DNA from: Alistipes sp.
Lineage (GTDB): Bacteria > Bacteroidota > Bacteroidia > Bacteroidales > Rikenellaceae
Assembly: GCA_020026415.1 (NCBI GenBank)
Contig: JAHHQL010000001.1
Coordinates: forward strand, 1 to 64,000
Direction of reading: 5' to 3'
DNA: 64,000 bases
Below the pieces are notes generated by a model, which was not told the DNA's origin, did no database searches, and was given only the letters and a program-made list of their open reading frames with translations. The number at the start of each line of letters is the position of its first letter. Within the stretch, counting starts at the first letter, position 1. Of this stretch, positions 1 to 8,041 are shown piece by piece. The translations under genes were made by a program, and so were the position numbers.

Positions 1-135
1 GCGGAGGGAACGGAATGCGGAAAAAATTTCATTTTAAGATCTTTTTTTGTAAATTTCACACCCCGCAGGGGCAATTTCGGCGGGCGGATTTACGTTTTCC
101 ATTTGTTGTTTGGGAAAGGAGTCCTTTGCCCGATG

Positions 136-159
136 CCCCCGCTCCGCCGACTGCGGGGG
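136..159 (+). other. Hairpin in the leader of the poly-Asp protein gene
   Basis: A perfect 7-bp inverted repeat (CCCCCGC at 136-142, GCGGGGG at 153-159) with a 10-base loop ends 27 bases before the start codon at 187. It has no T run, so it is probably a leader structure rather than a terminator. Nothing else was recognised in bases 1-135. Confidence 0.35.
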
Positions 160-186
160 AACGATAATTAACCTAAAACACAAAAA

Positions 187-729
187 ATGAAGAAAACGAT
201 TTTTATCCTGCTGTTCCTGCTTTCGACCTGTACGTTGTTTGCGCAGGACAGCCGTATTGCGCTGTTTTTGAGACGCGCCAACCGCTATGCGTCGGTGGAG
301 TTGTCCGATTACAGACGGAGCCTTCGCATGGAGTACGACGTGTCGGATCGTGCGTTGAACGAATATTATCGCCGCTGCGGTAATGATTGGGGCAATGTGG
401 GGATTGCGCTGGAGATTGCCCGCACGTCGGGTCGCCGCATAAAGGACGTGTGCGACTATTACAACCGTTACCGTCGTCACGGCTGGGCGCGCGTCTTGAT
501 TGAGATCGGTATCCGACCCGATTCGCGTTACTACGATCCTTTCTACGAACGGCTGCATCACCACGGCGATTGCTGGCACGACCGTTACACTTCTTATTGT
601 GAGGTGCATCACTACCATCATTACGACCGTCCCTACAAAAAGCACAAGAAACACTACAAGCATTATAAGCGCAGATACCGCGATTATGATGACGACGATG
701 ACGACGATGATGACGATGACGACGATTAG
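187..729 (+). CDS. Secreted His/Lys/Tyr-rich protein with poly-aspartate tail
   Basis: A 180-residue protein that I do not recognise as a named family. Residues 1-20 form a clear signal peptide (MKK start, hydrophobic run, cleavage after LFAQ), so it is exported. The middle is rich in Arg and Tyr. The last ~50 residues run from a His cluster (HHHGD, HHYHHYD) through a Lys/His block to 13 uninterrupted aspartates just before the stop (bases 688-726). His and Asp clusters of this sort often bind metal ions, but that is inference. The gene stands alone, with a strong terminator at 750. The start was chosen because ATG at 187 leads directly into the signal peptide. The reverse-strand ORF across it is a shadow. 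Confidence 0.75.
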   Translation: MKKTIFILLFLLSTCTLFAQDSRIALFLRRANRYASVELSDYRRSLRMEYDVSDRALNEYYRRCGNDWGNVGIALEIARTSGRRIKDVCDYYNRYRRHGWARVLIEIGIRPDSRYYDPFYERLHHHGDCWHDRYTSYCEVHHYHHYDRPYKKHKKHYKHYKRRYRDYDDDDDDDDDDDDD

Positions 730-749
730 TCGGTTGCGGGCATGAGATG

Positions 750-786
750 AAGGCTGCCTTCCCAAGAAAGGAAGGCAGCCTTTTAT
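750..786 (+). terminator. Intrinsic terminator after the poly-Asp protein gene
   Basis: Perfect 13-bp stem (AAGGCTGCCTTCC at 750-762 against 770-782) with a 7-base loop, running into TTTT. Confidence 0.9.
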
Positions 787-977
787 TATATAGGTGCGGA
801 AAGTCACATAATAAGAAGAAATATCGGACGGTGAGTGTGTAATTTTATAATATCCGATAAAAAAGTGACAGAAAAAGGGAAAATTGGGAATTAATTATTA
901 TTTTTAAGGCTGTTTAAGATTTGAAACCCCAAAAAATAAAAAAATCACGACAATAATTTTAACCTAAAACCAAACCT

Positions 978-2858
978 ATGAAACTCAAATCTACTTTCGG
1001 ACATTTATTGTCCCTTTGTTTGTTCTCGTTGTTGGCTTTCGGATGTAGCGATGACGACGACAAGGTGGTTCCTCCCGCACCTGAGACTGCGCTGACCTTC
1101 GCACTCAAGGCATCGGACATCACGGCGGAGCGTGCCGTGGTGGAGTGTACGCCGTCGGACGAGGAGCGCACCTACATTTTCGAGTATGCCGAGGCTGCTC
1201 TTTTGAAGGATCTCACGGCGGAAGAGCAGGTTTCCAAAGTGCTGGAACTGAATCCCGCGGAGAAAACCGGCAAACAGACGCTTGTCTGCACAAACCTTAC
1301 ACCCGAAACCGACTATGTGGCTTATGCCTTGGAGATAACGAAAGGTGAGGCTGGAAAGAAACTTTCGACCATTTCGTTTACGACCGGTGCTCTTTCCGAA
1401 CCGGATGCCTTGACTTTCATGCTCAAGGCATCGGACATCACGGCGGAGCATGCCGTGGTGGAGTGTACGCCGTCGGACGAGGAGCGCACCTATGTATTTG
1501 ATGTTGCGGAGGCTGCCCAATTCGAGAGCCTTTCGATGGAGGAGCAGATCCGGAAAGTTGCAGACCTGAAACTCGAATTGAAGAAGGGTGCACAGAGATT
1601 GGAATGCTCGAAACTTGCTCCCGTGACCGCTTATGTGGCTTTTGCTCTGGAGATGAACGGCGGGCAGCCCGGCAAGACGCTCTCGACCGCATCGTTTACG
1701 ACCGAGGCTCTTCCCGCAACCGACAAACTGAATTTCGAACTCAAGGGTTATGCCGGAGATCAGACGGGTGCCAACAAGACAGGTGCCGTCACCTTCGAGA
1801 TCCGTTGCACGACGCAGGATGCCGCTTCGATCGAATATTTCATTTCGACCACGGCTGACGTGGAGCGCGTATTGGGCAAGGGTCACACGCTGGAGACCAT
1901 CGTCGATAACAACGAGGGTACCGGACTGATCGGTAGCGAGCTTACGGCTGCTAACGGCGAGGGTTTCAAGATCACGATGACTTCGGCCGACGGTGTATTG
2001 AGCGATACGGGCTATACGCTGCTGGTAAATGCTTATGACAAGACGAAGAACCGCGTGGTAGAGCGTTGCGATGCCAAGACCGATGCCGTGCAGGGTGAGG
2101 TGACGATTCCCGAAATCACCGTAACCGCATCGAAGGGTATGCCGTGGGGTGAGAATCCCAACTCGGCTCTGACCTTCAAGATCGTCTGCACGACAAAGGA
2201 TGTTTCGTTTGCCGAGGCATTTATTCTCGATACGAAAGGGCTGAATGATATTCTTCAGAATCAGACGCTTGAGGAGTTGCTCGACATGAATGCAGGTATG
2301 GGTAAACCCTTCACCGAGTCGGATCTTGCCGAAATGAACTCGACGGGAGTCAGCATTTTCTGGAACGAGTTGAAAGGCAACGAATCGTACGCGCTTTTGC
2401 TCAACGCACGCAATATGGTCGGCGGCCGTGCCATTGTACGTCAGGATGCCACGACCGATCCCGACAGCGAACCGGGCCCCGGTGGTGACGAATTTAAGCC
2501 CGATGTGAAGGTGGCTGCCATGGCAGGTGATGCCTACGGTATGCACAGCGACAGGCAGGCCATGGTTGCCACTCGTTGCTTCTCGCACGATGCCGTTTAT
2601 GCCGCCTGCATGTTCGTGGAGCATGTCGTGCTGGATCAGTTCATGGGTCAGGGTCTGACCTATGAGAAGATCATGGAGGATTCGAATAACTTCGAGAAAT
2701 ATTCTGCTTCGATCATCGGGCGCATCAACGACAAGGGATACCGTGCATTCTACGAGAACCTGATCCCCGAAACGAAGTATGCCGCACTGGTGGATGTCCG
2801 TAACGACAAGGGACGTGCTGTGGAGTATGTCCACCTGACGACTTCTGCCGCTCAGTGA
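978..2858 (+). CDS. Modular surface lipoprotein, family member 1 (A-A-B-B-B)
   Basis: A 626-residue lipoprotein. The signal peptide ends at lipid Cys23, followed by SDDDD, which matches the export signal that sends Bacteroidota lipoproteins to the cell surface. Two FN3-like A modules (about 38-140 and 143-244) are followed by three B modules (about 250-370, 378-492 and 508-622). The B modules carry the signatures IRCTTQDA, IVCTTKDV and TRCFSHDA, and begin with GD/GE turns (AGDQTG, WGENPN, AGDAYG). The two A modules begin with a nearly identical 71-base stretch, a recent internal duplication. It shares its N-terminus and modules with the genes at 3115, 16568, 18657, 20265, 22608, 24974 and 27749. 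No catalytic motif was seen. Function is unknown; binding of a surface ligand is a guess. Confidence 0.85.
   Translation: MKLKSTFGHLLSLCLFSLLAFGCSDDDDKVVPPAPETALTFALKASDITAERAVVECTPSDEERTYIFEYAEAALLKDLTAEEQVSKVLELNPAEKTGKQTLVCTNLTPETDYVAYALEITKGEAGKKLSTISFTTGALSEPDALTFMLKASDITAEHAVVECTPSDEERTYVFDVAEAAQFESLSMEEQIRKVADLKLELKKGAQRLECSKLAPVTAYVAFALEMNGGQPGKTLSTASFTTEALPATDKLNFELKGYAGDQTGANKTGAVTFEIRCTTQDAASIEYFISTTADVERVLGKGHTLETIVDNNEGTGLIGSELTAANGEGFKITMTSADGVLSDTGYTLLVNAYDKTKNRVVERCDAKTDAVQGEVTIPEITVTASKGMPWGENPNSALTFKIVCTTKDVSFAEAFILDTKGLNDILQNQTLEELLDMNAGMGKPFTESDLAEMNSTGVSIFWNELKGNESYALLLNARNMVGGRAIVRQDATTDPDSEPGPGGDEFKPDVKVAAMAGDAYGMHSDRQAMVATRCFSHDAVYAACMFVEHVVLDQFMGQGLTYEKIMEDSNNFEKYSASIIGRINDKGYRAFYENLIPETKYAALVDVRNDKGRAVEYVHLTTSAAQ
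1104..1174 (+). repeat. 71-bp direct repeat, copy 1
   Basis: Identical to 1422-1492 except for one base. It encodes the start of the first A module (LKASDITAERAVVECTPSDE). Confidence 0.9.
1422..1492 (+). repeat. 71-bp direct repeat, copy 2
   Basis: Second copy, 318 bases downstream of the first and in the same reading frame. It encodes the start of the second A module. The DNA-level identity is much higher than between other modules of the family, which points to recent duplication or gene conversion. Confidence 0.9.
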
Positions 2859-2881
2859 TTCTTTTTTAAGTAATTTTTATA

Positions 2882-2931
2882 ATCGGGCTGTCCGCGTCTT
2901 GTGATGCGGCAGTCCGATTTTTTATTTTTTT
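2882..2931 (+). terminator. Terminator after lipoprotein 1
   Basis: Imperfect hairpin (ATCGG-CTG-CCGC against GCGGCAG-CCGAT, about 2882-2917) followed by a long T-rich run. Confidence 0.8.
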
Positions 2932-2993
2932 ATGGATTTGTTGGTTGTTGCGAATTATTATGCGAAAAAGATGCCTCGATCTCGGAAAAAAAC

Positions 2994-3001
2994 TATATTT
3001 G
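2994..3001 (+). promoter_or_regulatory. -7 box TATATTTG for lipoprotein 2
   Basis: Matches the Bacteroidota TAnnTTTG box, 114 bases before the start codon at 3115. No TTG was found 19-20 bases upstream. Confidence 0.5.
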
Positions 3002-3114
3002 TATGATAAAACATTCCGCAGAAGAACTTCCGGCTTGTATTATGCAAAAGAATCGGGTTGCCGGGGTCTGATCGGTTTCGTTTTTTAATAACTAAAACAA
3101 ACAACTAACCAATT

Positions 3115-5403
3115 ATGAAAAAGAATTATTTGTGGAGTTTGCTGACTTTGTTGGCAATTTCGATTTCGGCCGTCGGTTGCTCTGACGACGATGAGGTGGT
3201 CACCCCTCCGGTGCCCGAAGGGGATGCGCCCGTGCTGACACTGGGCAGCGAAACTCTGGAGGCGGGTGCTCAAGAGGGCAAATTTGAGTTTGCCTTCATG
3301 GTGGAGAACGCTACGGAGGCCAAGGCAACGGCCGAGGCCGATGTGGAGTGGATTAAGGATGTCGTCATCAAGGAGTCGCGCACGTCGTTTGACGGCGTGG
3401 TGGCGTTCACTGTTGCCGCCAACGACACCGACAAGGTGCGTGAAGGTCGCATTACGGTAAAATATACGGGTGCGAAGGATGCCGTTTATACCGTAAAACA
3501 GAGTGCGAAGGGTGAAGAACCCAAACCCGAATTTGAGAAAGTTCCGGGTAAGATCAACGAACTCAATGCGGCAGCGTTCCGTTATTTCGTATGGGACTAC
3601 GAGGCCAATCCTGCGAAATTTGTTTTCAAGGGTGACAAACCATGCATCGTAGATGTCGGTGCCGAGTGGTGCGGCCCCTGCCAGCAGATGAAACCTGTCT
3701 TGGAGAAGTTGGCTGCCGAGTTCAAAGATCAGATCGACTTCTTTTATGTCAATGTTGATAAGGAGCCCGAACTGGCAAAAGACATTCTGAATGTTACAGG
3801 ATATCCCACCTTTATTTTTGTTCCGATGAAGGGTGAGCCTGCTCGTGCAAACGGATTGATGAGCGAACAGATTATTCGCGATTTGATCGATGCCAATTTG
3901 CTCCATCCGGAGGAGTCCTACGATCCTACGATCAAAGGTCCCGAAATGGCCAACGAATATTGGGCGGGTGATGCCGACAAGCGTTACACACACATGCGTA
4001 TCACGGCTTTCTTGAAATGTACATCGAAAGATGCGGTTACGGTCAAGGTTTGTGTTTACAAGCGAGAGGCTCTCGATCAGTTCTTGAAGGAATATACGAT
4101 TTATTCTTTGGTTAATAAATACGGTCAGGGAATGGAGAGCGAAGTGATCGACCTGATCAACGGAGAGGGTACTCCTGTCGTTGCACAGACCATGCCGGGT
4201 GATACTCATGTGTTTATTATTATGGCCAGAAATGCCAATGGAGGTGTCACCATCGAGCAACACGAAGTGACTAACACCGAGGATTATTCCGAACCGATTG
4301 ATTTTCAGGCTGCATGTCAGGATGAAACAGGACACAATATCCTGCTCTATGTCAAGAGTGGTTGCGCTAAGGATATTCGTGTGGGATGTATTACCAAGAC
4401 GGATTATCTGAAATTTACGGAGCAGGGTGAAAAGACGGAAGATATTCTCATGAAGGAAGGATGTTTCTATCATTTTGCACCCGAAGAGGTCGAGAAGGCC
4501 GTAAGCGTATCGGGTTGCATTGTCGAGTGGACTTCTTGCATTCCGGGAACATCGTACATGTGTTTGGGTATGGTTAAAGATGCCGAAGGCAATATTTACA
4601 CCAAAGAACAGGAGGTTGTGACTCGCGGTGAGACTCCGGTGGATCCCGATGCACTCAAGTTGCCTGAGGTTTCGATCAGTCTCGATTCCAAATCCGGCGA
4701 AAAAATGGTGAACTATACGGTTCAGTGCCTGACGAATGATGCCGCAAAGGGAGCGATGCTGCTTCTTCCGACCGAGCAGATCAATTCGGCAATCGTTTCA
4801 GCCACGCTTGAGGATTTGATGACGACTTCTTCGGAAGCGGTTGCTTTTTCATCCGAGGATCTTGTTGCGGTTAATAACGGCGGCAAGACGGGAACGAAAA
4901 CTTGCGACAAGGAACGTTATACGCTGATTGTGGATGTAGCCAATGCTGCGGGAGGTCGCGTTGTTCGTCGTGCCGACCACCAACTGAACCGCAAGGGTGC
5001 TCCCGAACTGAATCTGCGTGGTGCATGCGACGAGTATGAGATGCGTTGTACGGCTTACTGCACGACGCATGATGCCGTTTCGGCTTCGATTGCCGTAGTC
5101 GCTTCGAGCGATCTGATGGCGATGTTCTCGAAGGGTGAGACCTATGAATCGGTTTGCGAGCAGATGGGTGAGGTGATGGATGCCGACAACCTCGGCTGGC
5201 TGAATAACGAGGGTAACAACTTCGCACTCGATATGGCCGAACTTCCCGCACAGACCCGCTACACGTGGATCGTCGATGTGAAGAACAAGGCCGGTATGCG
5301 TACGACGCAGAGTGTCGAGACGGTAACTCCCGCCGCCGCAACCCGCGCTTATGCAATGCCTGCAATGAATCTGATGTCGAAACTCTCTTCGCGCAGAAAC
5401 TAA
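3115..5403 (+). CDS. Modular surface lipoprotein 2 with BACON-like and thioredoxin (CGPC) domains
   Basis: A 762-residue lipoprotein with lipid Cys22 followed by SDDDE. A BACON-like all-beta domain (about 39-135) is followed by a thioredoxin domain (about 145-262) with the intact active site WCGPC at 185-189 and the cis-Pro region GYPTFIFV. Four B modules follow (about 263-760), with signatures LKCTSKDA, SGCAKDI, VQCLTNDA and AYCTTHDA, and the third ends in GGRVVRRAD. The family is shared with seven other genes here. The CGPC site suggests a working disulfide oxidoreductase outside the cytoplasm (inference). The C-terminal tail is short and basic. The gene has its own -7 box and a very strong terminator, so it looks monocistronic. 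Confidence 0.87.
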   Translation: MKKNYLWSLLTLLAISISAVGCSDDDEVVTPPVPEGDAPVLTLGSETLEAGAQEGKFEFAFMVENATEAKATAEADVEWIKDVVIKESRTSFDGVVAFTVAANDTDKVREGRITVKYTGAKDAVYTVKQSAKGEEPKPEFEKVPGKINELNAAAFRYFVWDYEANPAKFVFKGDKPCIVDVGAEWCGPCQQMKPVLEKLAAEFKDQIDFFYVNVDKEPELAKDILNVTGYPTFIFVPMKGEPARANGLMSEQIIRDLIDANLLHPEESYDPTIKGPEMANEYWAGDADKRYTHMRITAFLKCTSKDAVTVKVCVYKREALDQFLKEYTIYSLVNKYGQGMESEVIDLINGEGTPVVAQTMPGDTHVFIIMARNANGGVTIEQHEVTNTEDYSEPIDFQAACQDETGHNILLYVKSGCAKDIRVGCITKTDYLKFTEQGEKTEDILMKEGCFYHFAPEEVEKAVSVSGCIVEWTSCIPGTSYMCLGMVKDAEGNIYTKEQEVVTRGETPVDPDALKLPEVSISLDSKSGEKMVNYTVQCLTNDAAKGAMLLLPTEQINSAIVSATLEDLMTTSSEAVAFSSEDLVAVNNGGKTGTKTCDKERYTLIVDVANAAGGRVVRRADHQLNRKGAPELNLRGACDEYEMRCTAYCTTHDAVSASIAVVASSDLMAMFSKGETYESVCEQMGEVMDADNLGWLNNEGNNFALDMAELPAQTRYTWIVDVKNKAGMRTTQSVETVTPAAATRAYAMPAMNLMSKLSSRRN

Positions 5404-5428
5404 TTCCTGCAAGTGCAAAATAAAGAAA

Positions 5429-5468
5429 GGACTGTCCGTGTCACACGACACGGACAGTCCGTTTTTTT
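5429..5468 (+). terminator. Strong terminator after lipoprotein 2
   Basis: Perfect 14-bp stem GGACTGTCCGTGTC/GACACGGACAGTCC with a 4-base loop, then a G and seven T. Confidence 0.95.
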
Positions 5469-5470
5469 CG

Positions 5471-5478
5471 TATCTTTG
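5471..5478 (+). promoter_or_regulatory. -7 box TATCTTTG for the TfoX-N gene
   Basis: Good TAnnTTTG match 20 bases before the start at 5498. The -33 region would fall inside the preceding terminator stem and contains no TTG. Confidence 0.5.
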
Positions 5479-5497
5479 AGCAAAAGGAATCAAAAAT

Positions 5498-5833
5498 ATG
5501 GCAAGCAATCTCGGTTTTGTGGAATTTGTGTGCGACCGGATGGAGGGGCTGGGCGATGTGCGCTTTCGGAAGATGTTCGGCGATTATGTGGTCTATCTCA
5601 ACGAGAAACCTGTGATCCTGATCTGCGACAATGTGGCGTATGTCAAGATCCTGCCTGAAACGGAGGCTCTTTTGGGTGATGCCCGTCGCGGAAAACCCTA
5701 CGAAGGAGCGCGGGATCATTATGTCCTCGACGTGGAGCAGGAAGATCCGTTGCGCGAGGTGTGCCGTGTGCTGGAACGTGTGCTGCCTTTCCCGAAAAGG
5801 CGATCCCGAAAGAAATCACCCGTCGGGCAATGA
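5498..5833 (+). CDS. TfoX N-terminal domain protein
   Basis: A 111-residue cytoplasmic protein. Residues ~10-100 fit the TfoX N-terminal domain: RKMFGDYVVYLNEKPVILICDNVAYVKI is followed by the PYEGARDHYVLDVE segment. The C-terminal TfoX domain found in the competence regulator Sxy/TfoX is absent, as in most stand-alone members, whose role is unknown. A basic tail (KRRSRKK) follows. The gene is monocistronic, between a strong terminator and a bidirectional one. A regulatory function should not be assumed from the family name. Confidence 0.8.
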   Translation: MASNLGFVEFVCDRMEGLGDVRFRKMFGDYVVYLNEKPVILICDNVAYVKILPETEALLGDARRGKPYEGARDHYVLDVEQEDPLREVCRVLERVLPFPKRRSRKKSPVGQ

Positions 5834-5871
5834 AAAAGGTCGGAAGCCACAATGCGGCCTCCGACCTTTTC
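5834..5871. terminator. Bidirectional terminator between convergent genes
   Basis: Stem AAGGTCGGA-GCC/GGC-TCCGACCTT flanked by A and T runs, serving the TfoX-N gene (+) and the DMT transporter gene (-). Confidence 0.85.
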
Positions 5872-5887
5872 TTATAGGAGTGTTTGG

Positions 5888-6772
5888 TTAATCGTTTTTG
5901 CGCGTGGCGGCCAACAGAACGGCGGCGATGATCAACACGACACCGAGGCTCGTGCGCAGGGTGAACGGCTCGCCAAAGACAAGGATGCCCAAGATAACCG
6001 AGGTCAGGGGTTCGAATGCGCCGAAAAACGAGGTCATCGTCGGGCCGATGCGCTTGATACCCCATACGAGGGTGATGTTCGATACGGCGGTGGCGAAGAC
6101 ACCCAGTCCGACGGCATCCATCCACAGCGGGGCGGTGTCCAGAAGTCGGATTCCGCCCGTGAAGAGACCTCCGCAGATGAAGAACAACGCACCGATTCCC
6201 GTCACGTAGCAGGTGAGGGTCTGGGAGTCGATTTCGGCGGCACGCGAATTTTTCACGCCGACCATATATCCGCCGTAGGTCAGCACCGACATGCAGGCGG
6301 CAACGGTACCCCAAAGAGTGTTGCCGACGGGTTGCTCCGAACTGTCGAGCGACAGGAGGGCGGCACCGCCCATCGAGGCAAGGATGGCGGCCATGGTCAG
6401 CCACGAGAAACGCTCGTGGAAGAAGAGCATCATGGTGGCGGCGACGGCCAGCGGGTAGATGAAGTGGATGGTCGAGGCGGCACCCGTTGCGATGTTGGCG
6501 TAGGCGATGATCAGAAGGAATGAGGTTGCGGCACGCAATACGCTCAACCACAGGATTGTCAGGAAATCGCGCCGTCCGACACGGAACGAACGTCCCGACA
6601 GGATGGCGAACACGACTAAAGACAGGGTGGCGAATCCCCAGCGGTAACTCAGCGTCTCGAACGATCCGAGTCCCGCATCGAGCAGTTTTTTTGTGAAGAA
6701 AGGTGCAAATCCGAAGGTTGCCGAAGAGATGATGGCACTCGCAACTCCGGCCATGCGGTCAGCGTATTTCAT
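5888..6772 (-). CDS. DMT superfamily (EamA) transporter
   Basis: A 294-residue inner-membrane protein with about ten hydrophobic helices arranged as two EamA repeats (about 8-140 and 155-288). Typical features are the SATFGFAPFFTKKLLDAG opening, the LSYRWG turn, the FGAFEPLTSVILGILVFGEPFT signature in the second repeat, and a closing GVVLIIAAVLLA helix. Members export or exchange small metabolites such as amino acids and nucleotide-related compounds; the substrate cannot be read from sequence. It is monocistronic, reads leftwards, and ends at the shared terminator at 5834. Confidence 0.88.
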   Translation of the reverse strand: MKYADRMAGVASAIISSATFGFAPFFTKKLLDAGLGSFETLSYRWGFATLSLVVFAILSGRSFRVGRRDFLTILWLSVLRAATSFLLIIAYANIATGAASTIHFIYPLAVAATMMLFFHERFSWLTMAAILASMGGAALLSLDSSEQPVGNTLWGTVAACMSVLTYGGYMVGVKNSRAAEIDSQTLTCYVTGIGALFFICGGLFTGGIRLLDTAPLWMDAVGLGVFATAVSNITLVWGIKRIGPTMTSFFGAFEPLTSVILGILVFGEPFTLRTSLGVVLIIAAVLLAATRKND

Positions 6773-6794
6773 GTGTATTTTTGTTTTTGATGTG

Positions 6795-6802
6795 CAAAGA
6801 TA
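6795..6802 (-). promoter_or_regulatory. -7 box TATCTTTG for the DMT transporter
   Basis: The reverse complement reads TATCTTTG, 22 bases upstream of the ATG at 6772. No well-spaced -33 TTG was found. Confidence 0.5.
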
Positions 6803-6973
6803 GGAAATTTGTGTGCAAGTGATTCATGCGAAGGCGATAAAACACTCTTCCGCTTGCGAAAATATCCCGCTTGGGTAAAATGCCACGCTTTCGGGAAAGT
6901 GTTCTTTGGGGTGTTTTTTTACTCCGAGTTTTGTCGGAGAACGAAACACGGGAAGGAATTTATGTCTTTTGTG

Positions 6974-7004
6974 TTGGTCATTTCCTCCGAAATGGGTATA
7001 TTTG
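6974..7004 (+). promoter_or_regulatory. Bacteroidota promoter of the BASS transporter gene
   Basis: TTG (6974-6976), a 20-base spacer, then TATATTTG (6997-7004). The predicted transcript would begin about 6 bases downstream, which supports the ATG at 7031 over the upstream in-frame ATG at 6809. Confidence 0.75.
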
Positions 7005-7030
7005 TCGGCTTAAATTTTGGTGTCAAGGCC

Positions 7031-7990
7031 ATGAAAGTTGTGAAATTTTTAAAAGACTGGATGCTCATCATTTCCATTCTTTCCGGTATCTTCGGTTATT
7101 TGATCTATGCCGCGATTCCTGAATTGAATCCGACCCACCACGTTGTCAAATCTTCAGTCGGCATTATTCAGCCCGTGCTGATCTTCGCCATGTTGTTCCT
7201 TACGTTCTGTAAGGTCAATCCCCGTAAATTGCGCCTTTGCCGTTGGCATTTGTGGCTTATGCTGGTGCAGGCGGGTCTGTTCACGCTTCTGGCGGGTGTG
7301 GTGATTTTCCTTTTGCCCGATAACAGTTCGCGCGTGGTGGTTGAAGGGGCGATGCTTTGCCTTATATGCCCGACCGCCACGGCCGGTGCGGTGATTACCA
7401 AAAAGTTGGGCGGAAATGTGGCGCATATCACGACTTATACGATTCTGATCAACTTGGTGAATGCGTTGCTCATCCCGCTGCTTGTCCCCTTGGTTTACCC
7501 CAATCCCGAAATGACGATGGCAACCTCCTCGATTCTGATTCTCGGTAAGGTTTTCCCGCTGCTGTTGCTGCCTCTGTTTGCCGCGATGCTGGTGCGCTAC
7601 CTGTTGCCGAAACTCCACTTCGTCCTGTCGCACTACCACGAACTGGCCTTCTACCTTTGGGCGGTGGCTCTGGCACTGGCCACGGGTGTTACGATCCACA
7701 ACATCGTGCGCAGTAACGAACCGATCTCGATTCAGTTGTGGCTGGTGGTCGTGTCGTTTGTGGCGTGCGTCGGTCAGTTCTATGTGGGCTGGGCGATCGG
7801 TAAACGCTATGATGACCGCATTACGGCGGGGCAGTCGCTGGGTCAGAAAAACACGGTGCTTGCCATCTGGATGGGCTACACGTTCTTCGACCCGATCACC
7901 TCGGTGGTGGGCGGTTTTTACAGCATCTGGCATAATGTGATCAACTCCTGCCAACTCTACGAATATCAGAAGAAACACAGTAAAAAATAA
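7031..7990 (+). CDS. BASS-family (bile acid:sodium symporter-like) transporter
   Basis: A 319-residue inner-membrane protein with nine or ten hydrophobic helices. It carries the two broken-helix signatures of the BASS/SBF fold: CPTATAGAVITKKLGGN near residue 115 and GQKNTVLAIWMGYTFFDP near residue 280. Family members move organic anions (bile acids, pantoate, 2-keto acids) with sodium; the substrate here is unknown. The start at 7031 is preferred because the promoter lies inside the longer frame. Only 51 bases without a terminator separate it from the glycosidase at 8042, so co-transcription is likely and the substrate could be a released sugar acid (inference). Confidence 0.82.
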   Translation: MKVVKFLKDWMLIISILSGIFGYLIYAAIPELNPTHHVVKSSVGIIQPVLIFAMLFLTFCKVNPRKLRLCRWHLWLMLVQAGLFTLLAGVVIFLLPDNSSRVVVEGAMLCLICPTATAGAVITKKLGGNVAHITTYTILINLVNALLIPLLVPLVYPNPEMTMATSSILILGKVFPLLLLPLFAAMLVRYLLPKLHFVLSHYHELAFYLWAVALALATGVTIHNIVRSNEPISIQLWLVVVSFVACVGQFYVGWAIGKRYDDRITAGQSLGQKNTVLAIWMGYTFFDPITSVVGGFYSIWHNVINSCQLYEYQKKHSKK

Positions 7991-8041
7991 TTTTCCACCG
8001 ATTCGGACTTTGTTCCACAAACGCCAAAAACATTTGAAAAC

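Noticed and set aside
688..726. GAT/GAC repeat as a phase-variable microsatellite
   Set aside because: Codons are mixed irregularly, so slippage is unlikely; treated as a selected poly-Asp tail.
1005..2834. 609-codon reverse-strand ORF opposite lipoprotein 1, and similar near-full-length antisense ORFs at 13372-16080, 29895-32861 and 56683-59517
   Set aside because: They mirror well-supported genes, have low-complexity His/Arg/Val-rich translations with no domain resemblance, and arise because TTA, CTA and TCA codons are rare in the sense genes.
6809..7030. 74-residue N-terminal extension of the BASS transporter
   Set aside because: A full promoter lies inside it and the family start is the Met at 7031.
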